A stretch of DNA of 64,000 nt. Source: Apium graveolens. Taxonomy: Eukaryota > Streptophyta > Magnoliopsida > Apiales > Apiaceae. The position numbers and the translations under genes are program-made. Each line of letters starts with the position of its first letter. Within the stretch, counting starts at the first letter, position 1. Of this stretch, positions 23,269 through 34,616 are shown piece after piece. Under the pieces are notes generated by a model. It was not told the DNA's origin. It saw only the letters and a list, made by a program, of their open reading frames with translations, and ran no database searches. Location of the stretch: NCBI RefSeq assembly GCF_009905375.1, contig NC_133648.1, positions 89,282,631-89,346,630 on the forward strand, read 5' to 3'.

Positions 23269-24273
23269 TGAAGGGTTTTTAGCACATAAACGCAACGAAA
23301 ACGTAAATTTAAATCTTAAAAAAAACCGAAACCCTCCGCAGGATCCATGCGAAAAATAATATTTAATTTGTAGTTCAGTATGTTTACCTTAAGAAGCTTT
23401 ACGTTAATGGAAAGATGGAGGTCTTTAATAGCGATCCAAGAACGATGAGCGGAGATCCTTAGCAGCTGCTCCTCAAGTGTGAAGCACTCCACCGGTATCC
23501 ACCAAGAAAATGATGTAATGAAGGAGGAGGAGGTGGAGAGAATTAGGGTTTTTTAAATCTTTGGGTTGAGGCAAAAATATGGTTTATAATGGTATATTTA
23601 TAGGCAAAATTTTCAGCTGAAAATTTCCCATAAAATATTATTATTATTAACTCTTTATTATTCTCACTAATAATAAAACACCTTTTAATTATTAATCCTT
23701 TTTCTAAACATTTTAGAAATAATTCTCTCACTTGATTTAATTTCCAAAAATTAAATTCTTAATTAATAATATTAAGAACTTTTTCTTAATTAATTTATAA
23801 CAATTAAATCTAATTTAATCAATTATTAAATTTGCCAATTATTTATTTATTTCATAAATAAATAGTTATCAGCCATTATTAATTAATTCCTCCACCATTA
23901 AATCATTCTCTTTTATGGTGTGACCCTGTAGGTTCAATATTAAGCCGGTAGTAGAAATAAATAATAATAAAACTATTTTATCATTATTTATATAAATTCT
24001 CTAATTCATTAAATATGATTAATTAATTAATCATGTTTATTCTACATCGTGAGGGATACTTCTCAGCATATCGCGACTATCCGGATAATACGAATTCACT
24101 GCTTAGAATACCAAGAACCTATTCAGTGAGTAGTTACCGTACAATTAATTCCTTCTATCCTGCAATGTCACGATTAAATACAAGGCATGGAACTTGTGTC
24201 AAGCCTATCTTATTTAATCACTCGCTTTCCCATTCACTATGCTTAGTTCTATTTAATGTAAATTAGAAACTCC
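23269..24273 (-). repeat. 5' LTR of Copia E, truncated
   Basis: Matches 16376-17383 with few changes, then ends abruptly after ..TAGAAACTCC at 24273. About 696 bases corresponding to 17384-18079, including the LTR start and right target duplication, are missing. Confidence 0.9.
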
Positions 24274-25775
24274 ATTGGAGAGGATTTAGATAGCTCCAAT
24301 TGAATTGGAAAGGATTTAGATAGCTCCCCCTCATGAGTAATACCCTCAAACCTAACAGTCTGCGAAGACTGATTTGCACATGAAGGTGCATTTGTGTTTG
24401 TCACAAGGTCTTCAGTGAAAACTGATGAAACCCCTGTGTTTGTGATGGTGTTATCAAGGTCTACCCCAGCTAGTATCCTCTCACCATCTGAATTTGGTGT
24501 CTAGGTGGTGAGCAAGGTTTCATGAACCAAGTCACTTGAATGGGGAAATAGTTGAGGATTAGATTCAAGTGTTTCAGTGTAGGAAGAAGAAATATTATAT
24601 ATGTGATTTTGAAGCTCAGAACTGAGTGTTGGCAGCTCCCCCTGAATGGATGAGGGAGCTTCAAGAGATGTGCTCTCTTTGTGTATACCGTCCTTGTTTC
24701 TCCTTCCATACACTTGTATTTGATCAAGTGATGGTTGTGCAGACTCATTACAAGATACATTGGGGAGAATGCTCTTTTCAATAGAAACACCCTGTTAAGA
24801 GGATGTCTCTAGAATCTGTTTTGTCCCCATTTGTACAACTGCATCCTGTTGGGAGGATACAAAGATGGCTTGAGTGGTCAACTCAGTTTTCTTAGCCTTC
24901 TTTGTTTTTCTGACCAAAGGTGACTCAGTTGGCATTTGTTCCTCACCACTCTCATTCATTACAGTAAGGGTTATCTCCTTTCTCTTCTTTTTACTCACTT
25001 CATCCTTTTGAGAGGATGAAGTGGCTGGTTTCCTAGCTGCTATTTGTTTTGAAGAAATGGTCTCAGCTGGGGAAGGCCCCCGTTGGTTTTCCTGTATTTG
25101 AACTTCTACAGGTTCAGGGACCATAGCTGTACTAGATTGAGCATTTGATCTCATATCAGGCATAGGGTAAGGGTAAGTCCTAAACCTCTCCATCATGAAT
25201 GGAGTGATTTTCAGACTCACATTTACCTTATTCTTTGTAGTAAGTGAACCAAATATAATTTTGGACACTTGCTTATAATTGCCTATTTTAGTGGTGTCTA
25301 TACCATTCCACAAGTGTATGTACGATACTTTATGATTTAAAATAGACATAATAAATCTAGGAAATAAAATTTCCTTACCTCTAGCAGATTGGGGCATGGT
25401 CATCCTGGTTGCAAGTTCTTGCAGGATCAATAGACCAACATTCAAGTGTCTGTTGTGGGCTATTGAAAACACCAGCTTCTGCACCACACTTGAAATGTTG
25501 TCATATCTTGTCTTCTGCATGTGAAGGCCCTCACTATTGAATCAAACACAAAGGACCATTCCTTCCTTAGGTTTGTTCTATTCAAACTTTCCAAGTTGAT
25601 TCTTCCACCATAGTTGATGAAGTCCATAAACTCAGCTAGTTCATCCTGGGTTGGCACCTCCACTAGATTTGTAGTTGGAAGACCCAAAGCTGTATTCACA
25701 TCTTATTCATTGAACTCTATCTGTTGGCCTCCAATTGAGCATGTTACCATTAAAGACACAGAGTTGTCATTCATA
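24274..25775 (-). pseudogene. Env-like ORF of C, N-terminal part
   Basis: Minus from about 25775: SLMVTCSIGGQQIEFNE, a stop, then VNTALGLPTTNLVEVPTQDELAEFMDFINY, RKEWSFVFDSIVRAF, a frameshift near 25510, then IAHNRHLNVGLLILQELATRM and FPRFIMSILNHKVSYIHLW, followed by a proline/serine-rich and lysine-rich region (KKKRKEITLT) to a stop at 24795. The first ~140 codons present in fragment G (from MASNN) are absent, so upstream spacer joins straight to mid-domain sequence. The 24274 end borders the truncated LTR of E. It is the same domain as in G and D. Confidence 0.7.
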
Positions 25776-25932
25776 GAGTTCTCGAAGGCGTAAGTATATG
25801 TGTATCGAGATGTCTGGGTATTTATAGTAAAAGCAGATGACTTGTCGAGAACTCAAAAATAGACGTTTGGAATTAGTCTATCGAGAAGTCATTTTAAAAT
25901 GTGAAAAACATATCAATAAGTCATTTTATTTA
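25776..25932 (-). promoter_or_regulatory. Spacer upstream of C env-like ORF with TCGA motifs and TATA box
   Basis: Minus strand holds GACTTCTCGATAGAC, GAGTTCTCGACAAGTC, the TATA box CTATAAATA (plus 25819-25826) and ATCTCGATACAC. It continues at 29902-30300 beyond the inserted solo LTR. The motifs are the same as in the U3 of C. Promoter role inferred. Confidence 0.45.
25928..25932. repeat. Target duplication ATTTA, left of solo LTR
   Basis: ATTTA directly before TGTAACACCC and again at 29902-29906 after TTATTACA. Confidence 0.9.
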
Positions 25933-28900
25933 TGTAACACCCCCAAATATGGGGTCGGGGATCCGGGTTGTCACGAGTTCCATTTCCCTTAATAATACTT
26001 AATCTTAATAATCAACCAACTACTGCGTATTGTGACCCCACAATATACACACATACCACAAGTTATAGTCTCAGAGATGAATATTTAAAAATAACACAAG
26101 TCATTTTATTCCACAATTATAAGCCATTACACCTCAAAAGGGTTTCTGAATAAATTTACATATTTTTTGCCATTATTACAATTCATAAGTATACATAAGT
26201 CTGGTACATCAAAAGTTGAAAGCCTAGCCTATTGGTAGTTCCTACCTCAGCTACAACGGCATCAACGCCTACAGGAAACTGCAGAACATTTCTTATCCGC
26301 TCACGAATTGGGAGCTTGGTCCTGTTCATCTTGTCTATCTGTTGTTGTGTGATGAAAGAAGAAAGCAAGGGTGAGCAACAAGCCCACCAAAATAATATGT
26401 ATAATGATTTACAATATATGAGCATTCTCATAGTACTCATGAAAGTCTTGATCAAGTAAAAATGAACCAAGTTTGATATCTTAACGCGACCAAGTCACAA
26501 AATATTCAGTATATATGTATATATACTTTTCAAAATCTTGGAAGTCCTCTTCCATGCCTAATATATACAGAGTTCCAGTTTATAACTGTATAAAAATATC
26601 ATTGCAAGGTGATCTCATATATCTAACCTTGTCTCAATATTTTTCTGAAAATCTTTGTCATGCATAAGATAATCATTAACCATATATAAGTTGAAAAGAT
26701 GAAGTTACAAGATACTCCAATATACTTATATCTTTTCCGAATACTACTTGAACTACCATCGTTCAAGGTATAATCAGTTTCAAAAGTGCATCACATAGAT
26801 GAGACTACAAGAAAAGACTTGAATAGATTCAATCTTTGTAACATCATTATAAATAATGAAGTTACGAGATACTTCATTAAGTCCCGATATATATATACAC
26901 CTATATATATACATCATACATTCCTTAAAAACCTCTGTCATGAAAAGTATAAACAGAGTTGTCATATCCAATAAATTTGGAAAGAAGAGAATTTTGGCAT
27001 AAACCTGATATCTTGCTGATCAGGCAAAGATACCAATAAGTAACCTTTTCTACTAGTAGATGGACGAATTCCCCACTGGTCATCACCCTGGCCGCATTAG
27101 GACCTATGCTGGACTGCCACTCAGCCACTTACGCATTGATGGACTCCCACTGAGCCACTTACACTTTCATGGACGCCCACTGAGCCCATGTTGCTTATGC
27201 CGACTCAAATAGATGGACTTACTTCCCGAACGTTGGGCAAGTAATCAAAATGTTTTCTCAAAACACCAACCTCGTTGTGAACATAAAATACACCACAGAG
27301 CCGGATCCCTCAGGTTTTGAGCGAGTATTTAAATCCCCTTCGAAAGGAAGATCTTAAATCTAAAAATGAGTTTTGGGATCCGCTCTAACTTCTAAAATCA
27401 TTTTGAAGACTCGAAAATATTTTAAAGAATGTTTAGAGTAATGATGACTTAATAAAATAAGTCATTCCCGATATGTTAGAAAATATCTGAATATTATTAT
27501 TTAAATAATATTCTCATAAGGATAATCTTTATAAAAATAATTGAAGTAGAAGTTTTAAAACTCATACTTGAAATGAATAATAAATAACAAAACATATACT
27601 TATACAAAAGTACGATCTTTATTTGAATAATCGAAAATAAGTTTGATTATCGAAACATTATTCTTTAATAAAATAAAGAATATTGTTTAATAAAATAAGC
27701 GGAGTCATAAGTCCTCGAATGAATATTCAAAATAATATTCATTAAATAAAGTAAGCGGAGTCATAAGTCCTTGAATGAATATTCAAAATAATATTCATTA
27801 ACTAAAATAAAGTTATCGAATAAACCTTATTCGATTAATAGTTTTGAAAACTATATATATATATATATATATTATACTCGGGAACATCGACTCCCGGTTT
27901 AGAAAATGTTCACCTTTGGGTTCCCTATACTAAGGGTATACGCAACTACTGTTTATCTCTTGCATAGGTATTATGCAACTTATAAGCATTTGAATTGATA
28001 AAAGAATATCAAGATTATGAAACAGGCATGCATATAAATATCATATCACATGTTCCAATATATCGCAAGACTTTGTTAATAATAATCATGCACTTATCAC
28101 AAGATAATGCATATACATATATACATCACAACAACGGTATAACGGGTAGAAAACTTGTCTGAGTGTTCTGGGGTAGACTTAAGCATAGAGTGGCTCTGGT
28201 AACCTATGAACAACAACATAAGCCGGAATTAGACCACAGTCGCTTAAGAAACTAGTCAAAACTCATTCATACCTTAACGGTCGCTTATGGTCGCTTATAC
28301 GCTTAACAATTTGCGTTAATCGCTCGCGTACCCTCGGCTCCACTAATTTTAATAAATTAACCGTTACGAATTTTAAGGCGACTCTTTCAGTAATACTCTA
28401 CCAACTGCCTAACCCACCTTACATAATTGTTTCGTAATCCAATTAGTCTTTTAAGGGCCTTAAACAAGGTCTCAAAGTAAAGCGAGGGGTAAAGGTTCGT
28501 TCGCGAAATGCCGTTACTTACAACGATCGTTTCTCCTAAACCGTACATCAGAACTAAGCGAACCATATATCAAAATGAAGCTTACGACACGCTCTAGATA
28601 ATAATGGCAATGTTACAGATTGACCGGTGAGTTATCTGGTCCAAGATTCATGTACAACAGTCTAAGGAAAACGGGCATTACGATGGCTATGTTTACGAGT
28701 TTTCCAAGTTTCTCACTACACCAAAACCTCACCAAACAACCCACAATTATTAACACATCAAAACCTCAACTAAATAATACTATACCAGTCCTTATTCTCC
28801 AAATTCTTCATCTCAACCAACCACAATCAAGTTCTATTAACTATAACAAGATTCATTCACCAAATCACTCCAAATTCAAATCAAACTACTAATAATCAAA

Positions 28901-29901
28901 GATCATGCTTCTCATTTAGAAAACCAACTATCAAACTCACTAATAATAAAAGTAAAGGCTAGGGTTTGAAGTTTATACCTTCCTTGGGAGGTGTTAAGTT
29001 GTTAGGAAGCCTTAGGGAGCCTCCTACAAGCTTGATCTTTCCAAAGAAATCAAGAACACAAAGTTAGGCTTTGAAGTTTCTAAAAGTCCGATTGAAAGAA
29101 CTGTAAAAATGAGGATTTTACCATGCTTATTTGGATGAGACTTGTGAACAAGAGTTGTAGGCCATCTCAATACCTTTCCAACGAGTTATAGAAGATAACA
29201 TTTGAGTGAGTATTGAAGGAGATATGGCAGTTTGAAGTTGCTGAGTTTGTTTTAGCCGAGAGCTTCTTCTTGCAAAGTCAACTCTTCTCTTTTTGATTGA
29301 TGTTATTTGCTTGGTTGATTCTTCTTTTTGTCTTGAAATTTGTTTTAACCTTTTTACCATGGTTAATTTTGTATGGCCCAAAATCACCCAACAAACAAAA
29401 CTCCTTTGTCATGTTTATGCAAGCAAGCTTGTGTCATGTGATGACATCATCATCCACTACCTTTTTGATTAATCCCTTAATTACTTGGCTAATGACCGCT
29501 GATCTATTATACGGTTCGTTTATCTTTCATTTTCGTTCGTCGTTTGAGGGATCATATCCGAGATCTTATTACTTGGGTTCCCTTAAACCTTTCTCAATAT
29601 TTTATATTCCTTTTATGATCCTCTCTTATAATCCTTGAATTTAAATCATTTTAATCATGTTACCTTATACTCAATTCTTTCGGTATCTGGTGGATTTTCG
29701 GGAAAAATTAAAGTGTTCAAATTTTGATTATGACGATCTTTACATACACTTATTTACTTTATGGAATACTAATACGATCTTAGAATTTCCATAATAGTAC
29801 TCCTATATATCGTGGTCTGATAATTTTTCTTAATCAGCATTGTCAGCACAAGTTACTATTCATCTGGGTTTCAAAAATTTTCAAAAATTGGGGTTATTAC
29901 A
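25933..29901 (-). mobile_element. Solo LTR (about 4 kb) of the Gypsy A family
   Basis: 3969 bp with ends TGTAACACCCCC and GGGGTTATTACA (plus), flanked by ATTTA on both sides and with no internal region. It aligns over its length with the 4103-bp LTR of element A at 55768-59870 (for example both contain GGGGATCCGGGTTGTCACGA and an AT dinucleotide tract, here near 27850-27872). A complete LTR between perfect target duplications is the product of recombination between the two LTRs of an element. Orientation follows A. No gene; short ORFs inside are not supported. Confidence 0.92.
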
Positions 29902-30499
29902 ATTTATTCCTGTAGAGAACTAGAAATAAACTTATCGAGATGTCAAATAAATCAAAATGGACCGAATTATTTCCAATTTTTATTTTAATAAATCAAAATA
30001 AAATCAGAATAATTTAGCCAAAAGTATTTTACCAAAATAATTTATTGAATTAAATTATTTCAGTTCTGAGTTATTTATAAGTCTAATATTATACTTGTAG
30101 AGAACTCTGTGAGTTGACTCTACAATGACTTATCGGTAAGTCATAATAAAGCTTTTCGAGAAGTCACTCGAGAAGTCAGAAAATTGACTTATCGAGAACT
30201 CATTCGAGAAGTCTTGAAATGACTTGTCGATAAGTCAATTAGACTTATCGAGAACTCAGTTCTCTATATACTTTTGATCATTTTGATTCTGCCTTGTGTT
30301 TATTTTACATAATGAAAATGTAAATCAACATCTAGACGGTTTACTTAGAATTTGAAAAATTCCAAGCTGAATTTTCATTTTTGAAAAATAAATATGCAGA
30401 GATTTCTGAGATATTTATAATTCATATTTCAGTTAAATTCTAATTAATCAAATAAATTATGATTTACTGGGAATTAATCTGCTGCAACACATTAGCTGA
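29902..30499 (-). promoter_or_regulatory. Pol-env spacer of C with an array of TCGA palindromes
   Basis: Between 29930 and 30270 at least eight TTATCGAGA/TTCTCGA-type motifs occur, such as GACTTGTCGATAAGTC and CTCGAGAAGTC, the same type as in the U3 of C (53905-54310). The remainder to 30499 is AT-rich and holds no ORF. The array probably belongs to the control region of the env-like ORF. Confidence 0.5.
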
Positions 30500-33400
30500 G
30501 TTCTTGCCTTAGGATGAAGAATTTAACATTCCAATTTCACCTACAAGTCTAGTGAAAGTTGCTTTATCCAAAGGTTTAGTAAAAATGTCAGCTAATTATT
30601 TTTCTGTTGGAACAAAAATGAGCTCAATGGTATCATTTACAACATTTTCTCTAATAAAATGGTAACTTACATCAATGTGCTTTGTCCTAGAATGATTAAC
30701 TAGATTAGACACAATAGATATTGCATACCTATTATCACACATGATTGAAATTTTGTGTAACACTAGGCCATAATCCATTAGCTGATTTCTAATCCAAAGC
30801 ACTTGAGCACAAAAACTTCCACCAGCTATGTATTCAGCTTCAGCTGTGGAAGTTGACACAGATTGTTGTTTCTTGCTATACCAGGATACAAGTCTTTTTC
30901 TAAGAAACTGACAGCTTCCACTAGTACTCATTATGTCAACCCTGCATCCAGCAAAATTTGCATCTGTGTATCCAACAGCTTCAAAACCACTTCCCTTAGG
31001 ATATCACAATCCCAAGTTTGGAGTCCCCTTCAAGTATCCGAAAATCCTCTTCATAGCCATCAAATGTGATTCTTTTGGATAGGCTTAAAATCTTGCACAC
31101 AGACATGTAGCAAACATGATATCTGGTCTACTTGTAGTTAAGTAAATCAGTGATCCAATCATTCCTCTATAGCTTGAAATATCTACACTCTTGCCCTTTT
31201 TATCTTCATCCAACTTTGTTGTTGTAGACATAGGTGTACAAGTAGGTGAACAATCAACCATACCAAACTTTTTCAATAAATATTTAACATACTTAGTCTG
31301 GCTGATGAAGATTCCATCATTTCTTTGACTGACTTGAAGTCCAAGAAAGTAACTTAATTCCCCCATCATACTCATTTCATATTCACTCTGCATGAGCTTA
31401 GAGAATCTTTGACAGAGCTTCTCATTACTAGAACCAAAAATAATATCATTTATATAAATCTAAACTAGGATCATATCACCATCATGCAGCTTGTAGAAGA
31501 GTGTCTTGTCTATTTTTCCTCTAGTGAAACCACGTTTAAGTAGAAAATCTGTCAGTGTGTCATACCAAGCTCTAGGTGCCTTTTTTAGTCCATATAGAGC
31601 CTTGAGTAGCTTGTACACAAACTCTGGAAATTTCGGATCTTCAAAGCCAGGTGGTTGTTACACATAAACTTCTTCTTTTAACTCACCATTTAGAAAGGCA
31701 CTCTTGACATCCAATTTGATACACTTTGAAGTTTAATGTGAAACAAATACTAGAAAAATCTTTATTGCTTCAAGTCTTACAACTGGAGTAAATGTTTCAT
31801 CATAATCGATTCCTTCTTCCTGTGAGTAGCCTTTTGCAACCAACGTCCTTGCCTTATTTCTGGTAACTATACCATTTTTATCCATCTTGTTCCTGAATAC
31901 CCATTTTGTTCCAATTACACTTCTGTTCTTAGGTGCAGGAACTAACTCCCAAACTTTATTTCTTTCAAACTGATTAAGCTCTTCTTCCATGGTAGATATC
32001 CAATCAGGATCCTAAAGAGCTTCTTCAGTTTTCTTGTGCTCTACTTAGGACAGAAAACATGCATGTAGACACTCATTATCAGTTGCACTTATAGTCCTTA
32101 CACCAGCATTAGGATCACCAATTATTGCATTTTGATTGTGACTCCTATCCCATTTTCTGGTGTGAGTTTGTTGACTGGTGCCTTCATCATTTTTTTCATT
32201 ATTGGTATGACTAGTAGATCCTTCTTCTCTTTCTCCCCCTGAGTTTGTGCTATCAAATTCATGTGTTTGAGATGAGCTTTCATTTCCATGATTTTCCTGT
32301 TTAGTGGTCTCTTCATCCATCATCTGTTGTGCATTATCTTCATCCTCTTCATCAGAATCACTGCTAATGTTGAGATTCTCAAATGCAAGGGCTTCAGCTT
32401 CATTATCATCAAGACATTCTAAGCCTGGACACTTGTCATCATCAAAAGTCACATCTATGCTCTCCATGATTTTATTTTGATCAATTACATAGACCTTGTA
32501 GGCAGTTCTCTCCAATGAATATCCCAAAAAAATTGCTTTAAAAACCTTTGTGTCAAATTTTCCCACATATTCAGAGTTGTCCTTTAAAATGTAACACTTG
32601 CTTCCAAACACATGAAGATGCTTTACAATAGGCTTTCTCTTAGACATGATTGAGTAAGGTGACTTTCCATAAACCTTGTTAAGGAGATATCTGTTTTGAG
32701 TATAGCAGGAAGTATTTATAGCTTCTTCCCAAAAACTAGTTGGCAGATTGGCATCTTGCAGCATTGTCCTTGCAGCTTCCACTAATATTCTGTTCTTTCT
32801 CTCAACTACCCCATTTTGTTGAGGTGTTCTAGCAGCAGAGAACTCTTGAACAATGCCTTTGTTTTTGCAGAATTCACTCAATGTGCATTTCTGAATTTTG
32901 TACCATTATCACTTCTCAATCTCTTTACACAGTTTTGATCTTCAGCCTGTTTCTCTATCTTCTTTATGTGCTCAATTATGATGTGTGGAGTCTCATCTTT
33001 AGAATGCATAAATTCTAACTATGTGTATCTTGAGTAGTCATCCACCATCACAAATGCATATTTTTCCTTGAACTTGATAAGACATTCACTGGCCCAAACA
33101 AGTCCATGTGAATAAGTTGCAATGGTGAACTGATGGAATTCACAGTTTTTGACTTATGACTTGATCTTTTCATTTTTCCTTTCTGACGGGCTTCACAAAC
33201 TTCAATTTGAGCAAACTCTAATTTTGATATGTCTCTCACCAGCTCTTTCTTGACTAGAGTGTTGATTGCCTTGTAGTTTAGATGTGAAAGTTTTTTATGC
33301 CATAACTTGCTTTGCTCTATCGATGCCTTGGTGTAGAAGTAACAAATTCCATCCTCATTTGTTGAGTCTAAGTCTGCAATAAACAAGCTTCCTTTACTTG

Positions 33401-33946
33401 CTCATTTCAGAGCAACTTCATTGGTTTTCTTGCTGATGAAAATACATTCTTCTTTGTCAAATAGGACTTTAAAACCTTTGTCTGTAAACTGGCTGACACT
33501 GAGAAGATTTACTTAAAGACCAGCTACCAATTCTACATCATCAATGACAATAATTCCAGAGACAATCTTGCCATATCCCATTGTAAATACTTTGTTGTTG
33601 TCTCCAAAGGTCACCAAAGGGCTAGCCTTCTTCTAAAATTGTGATAGCAGAGCCTTAGCACCTGTCATATGTCTGGAACATCCACTGTCTATGATCCATA
33701 TGACCTTCTTCATTTTTCCCTGCACACAATGAGTTTAAGTGTGTTTCGAAACCCTGGCAGTGTTGGGTACTATCTTCTTGTTAACTGATTTAGCAGAAGT
33801 AGAGTTAGAAGTCTCAGAAAGAATAACATTCATAGATGTTTGTGCATTGTCCCTTGCAGTTGTAGATCCAATACTGACTTCTTTGAGATCTATTCTCATC
33901 TTGTGGCAACTTTTCATTACTTTTAAGTTACAGGGAATGTAGTCAA
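30500..33946 (-). pseudogene. Sirevirus C pol: protease, integrase, RT, RNase H
   Basis: Minus order: protease with WIIDSGCSRHMTG (about 33690), pre-integrase LWHKKLSHLNYKAIN, integrase aspartates in LIHMDLFGPVN and RSDNGTKFRN, glutamate in NGVVERKNRILVE (about 32800), an acidic linker, RT ([25 protein letters not shown]) and RNase H (STAEAEYIAGGS at about 30830; CDNRYAIS). The RT catalytic box reads YINDI (about 31445) instead of YVDD, losing an essential aspartate. Stops and frameshifts are frequent (for example near 33420, 32885, 32040, 31730, 31470, 31085). The 5' side is cut by element D at GTCAA. Non-functional. Confidence 0.88.
33942..33946. repeat. Target duplication GTCAA, left of element D
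   Basis: GTCAA directly before TGTTAGATAT and again at 51081-51085 after the right LTR. Confidence 0.93.
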
Positions 33947-34020
33947 TGTTAGATATATTTGATAATGTCATGACTAATATGATTTGTGTTTAGTTTTCAG
34001 ATCTTACTTAACAGGACAAA

Positions 34021-34137
34021 TCAGTACTTAACTGGAAATCAGTACTTATACTGAAGTCAGAACTTAAGATATCAGAACTTAAGTTGTCAGAACTTAAGTT
34101 ATTAGGAGATATTTATTAGGAGAAATATCAGGACTTA
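34021..34137 (+). promoter_or_regulatory. Six TCAGNACTTA repeats in the U3 of D
   Basis: Copies start at 34021, 34039, 34057, 34072, 34087 and 34128, spaced 18, 18, 15, 15 and 41 bases. They lie about 190-310 bases upstream of the TATA box. Regular spacing near 1.5 DNA turns suggests binding sites. The reverse complement TAAGTNCTGA recurs in the spacer before the env-like ORF. Confidence 0.6.
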
Positions 34138-34327
34138 AGGAGACTTTCAGATAAGGAAGACGGCTGATTGAAAGGAAAGAAGATCAAGACAAACGCAAGA
34201 AGAGATATGCATGAAGAAGGAATTCTATGAAGAATAGAATACTTGGAAGAAAAGATAACTATTTGATATATTTTAGGAAGCAGAATTATATTCCATATCA
34301 ATTAGAATTTATCTTGTAACTGTGTAG

Positions 34328-34337
34328 TATATAAATA
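34328..34337 (+). promoter_or_regulatory. TATA box of the D LTR
   Basis: TATATAAATA, with TATATAAACA at the same place in the 3' LTR; 233 bases before the LTR end, with AATAAA downstream at 34472. Confidence 0.75.
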
Positions 34338-34561
34338 CAGACATAGGGTTTACACTATATATGTTATCAATAATCGAAGTTATTATTTATTGTAACCCTA
34401 GCAGCTCTCGTGATAAGTTGTTCATCACTGAGAGAGGACAGTTCCATATTGTAACAGAGTTTATTGTGTTAAATAAAATCTATTTTCTGTATTCTTATAT
34501 TCGATTTGATTGTGATAAACACTGTATTCAACCCCCTTCTACAGTGTGTGTAACCAAACAA

Positions 34562-34576
34562 GTGGTATCAGAGCAG
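34562..34576 (+). other. Primer binding site of Sirevirus D
   Basis: GTGGTATCAGAGCAG follows the LTR end by one base; it matches the 3' end of initiator methionine tRNA, the usual primer of plant Copia elements. Confidence 0.9.
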
Positions 34577-34616
34577 ATCTGTTAACACACAAACAGTTTA
34601 AGATCCAAAAACAATC

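Larger units (their letters stand above)
16376..24273 (-). mobile_element. Copia element E with 1.7-kb LTRs, right LTR truncated
   Basis: 3' LTR 16376-18079, PPT, pol and a shortened gag (21361-18090), a 1.9-kb structured leader (21362-23255), PBS, 5' LTR remnant 23269-24273. Domain order protease-integrase-RT-RNase H makes it Copia. About 24-25 differences by eye over the 1005 shared LTR bases suggest a young insertion. LTR length and leader are reminiscent of the Angela lineage, but that is uncertain. It sits inside the env-like gene of C. Confidence 0.9.
33947..34560 (+). repeat. 5' LTR of Sirevirus D
   Basis: 614 bp, TGTTAGATAT to TAACCAAACA. It contains six TCAGNACTTA repeats, a TATA box at 34328-34337 and AATAAA at 34472-34477, so U3, R and U5 can be placed. 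Pairs with 50466-51080. Confidence 0.95.

Noticed and set aside
27850..27873. AT dinucleotide run as an independent microsatellite of interest
   Set aside because: It occurs at the matching place in the related A LTR (near 57748-57778), so it is simply part of that LTR family.
34561..34577. tRNA genes suggested by TGGTATCAGAGC matches
   Set aside because: These are primer binding sites directly beside LTRs; no cloverleaf is present.
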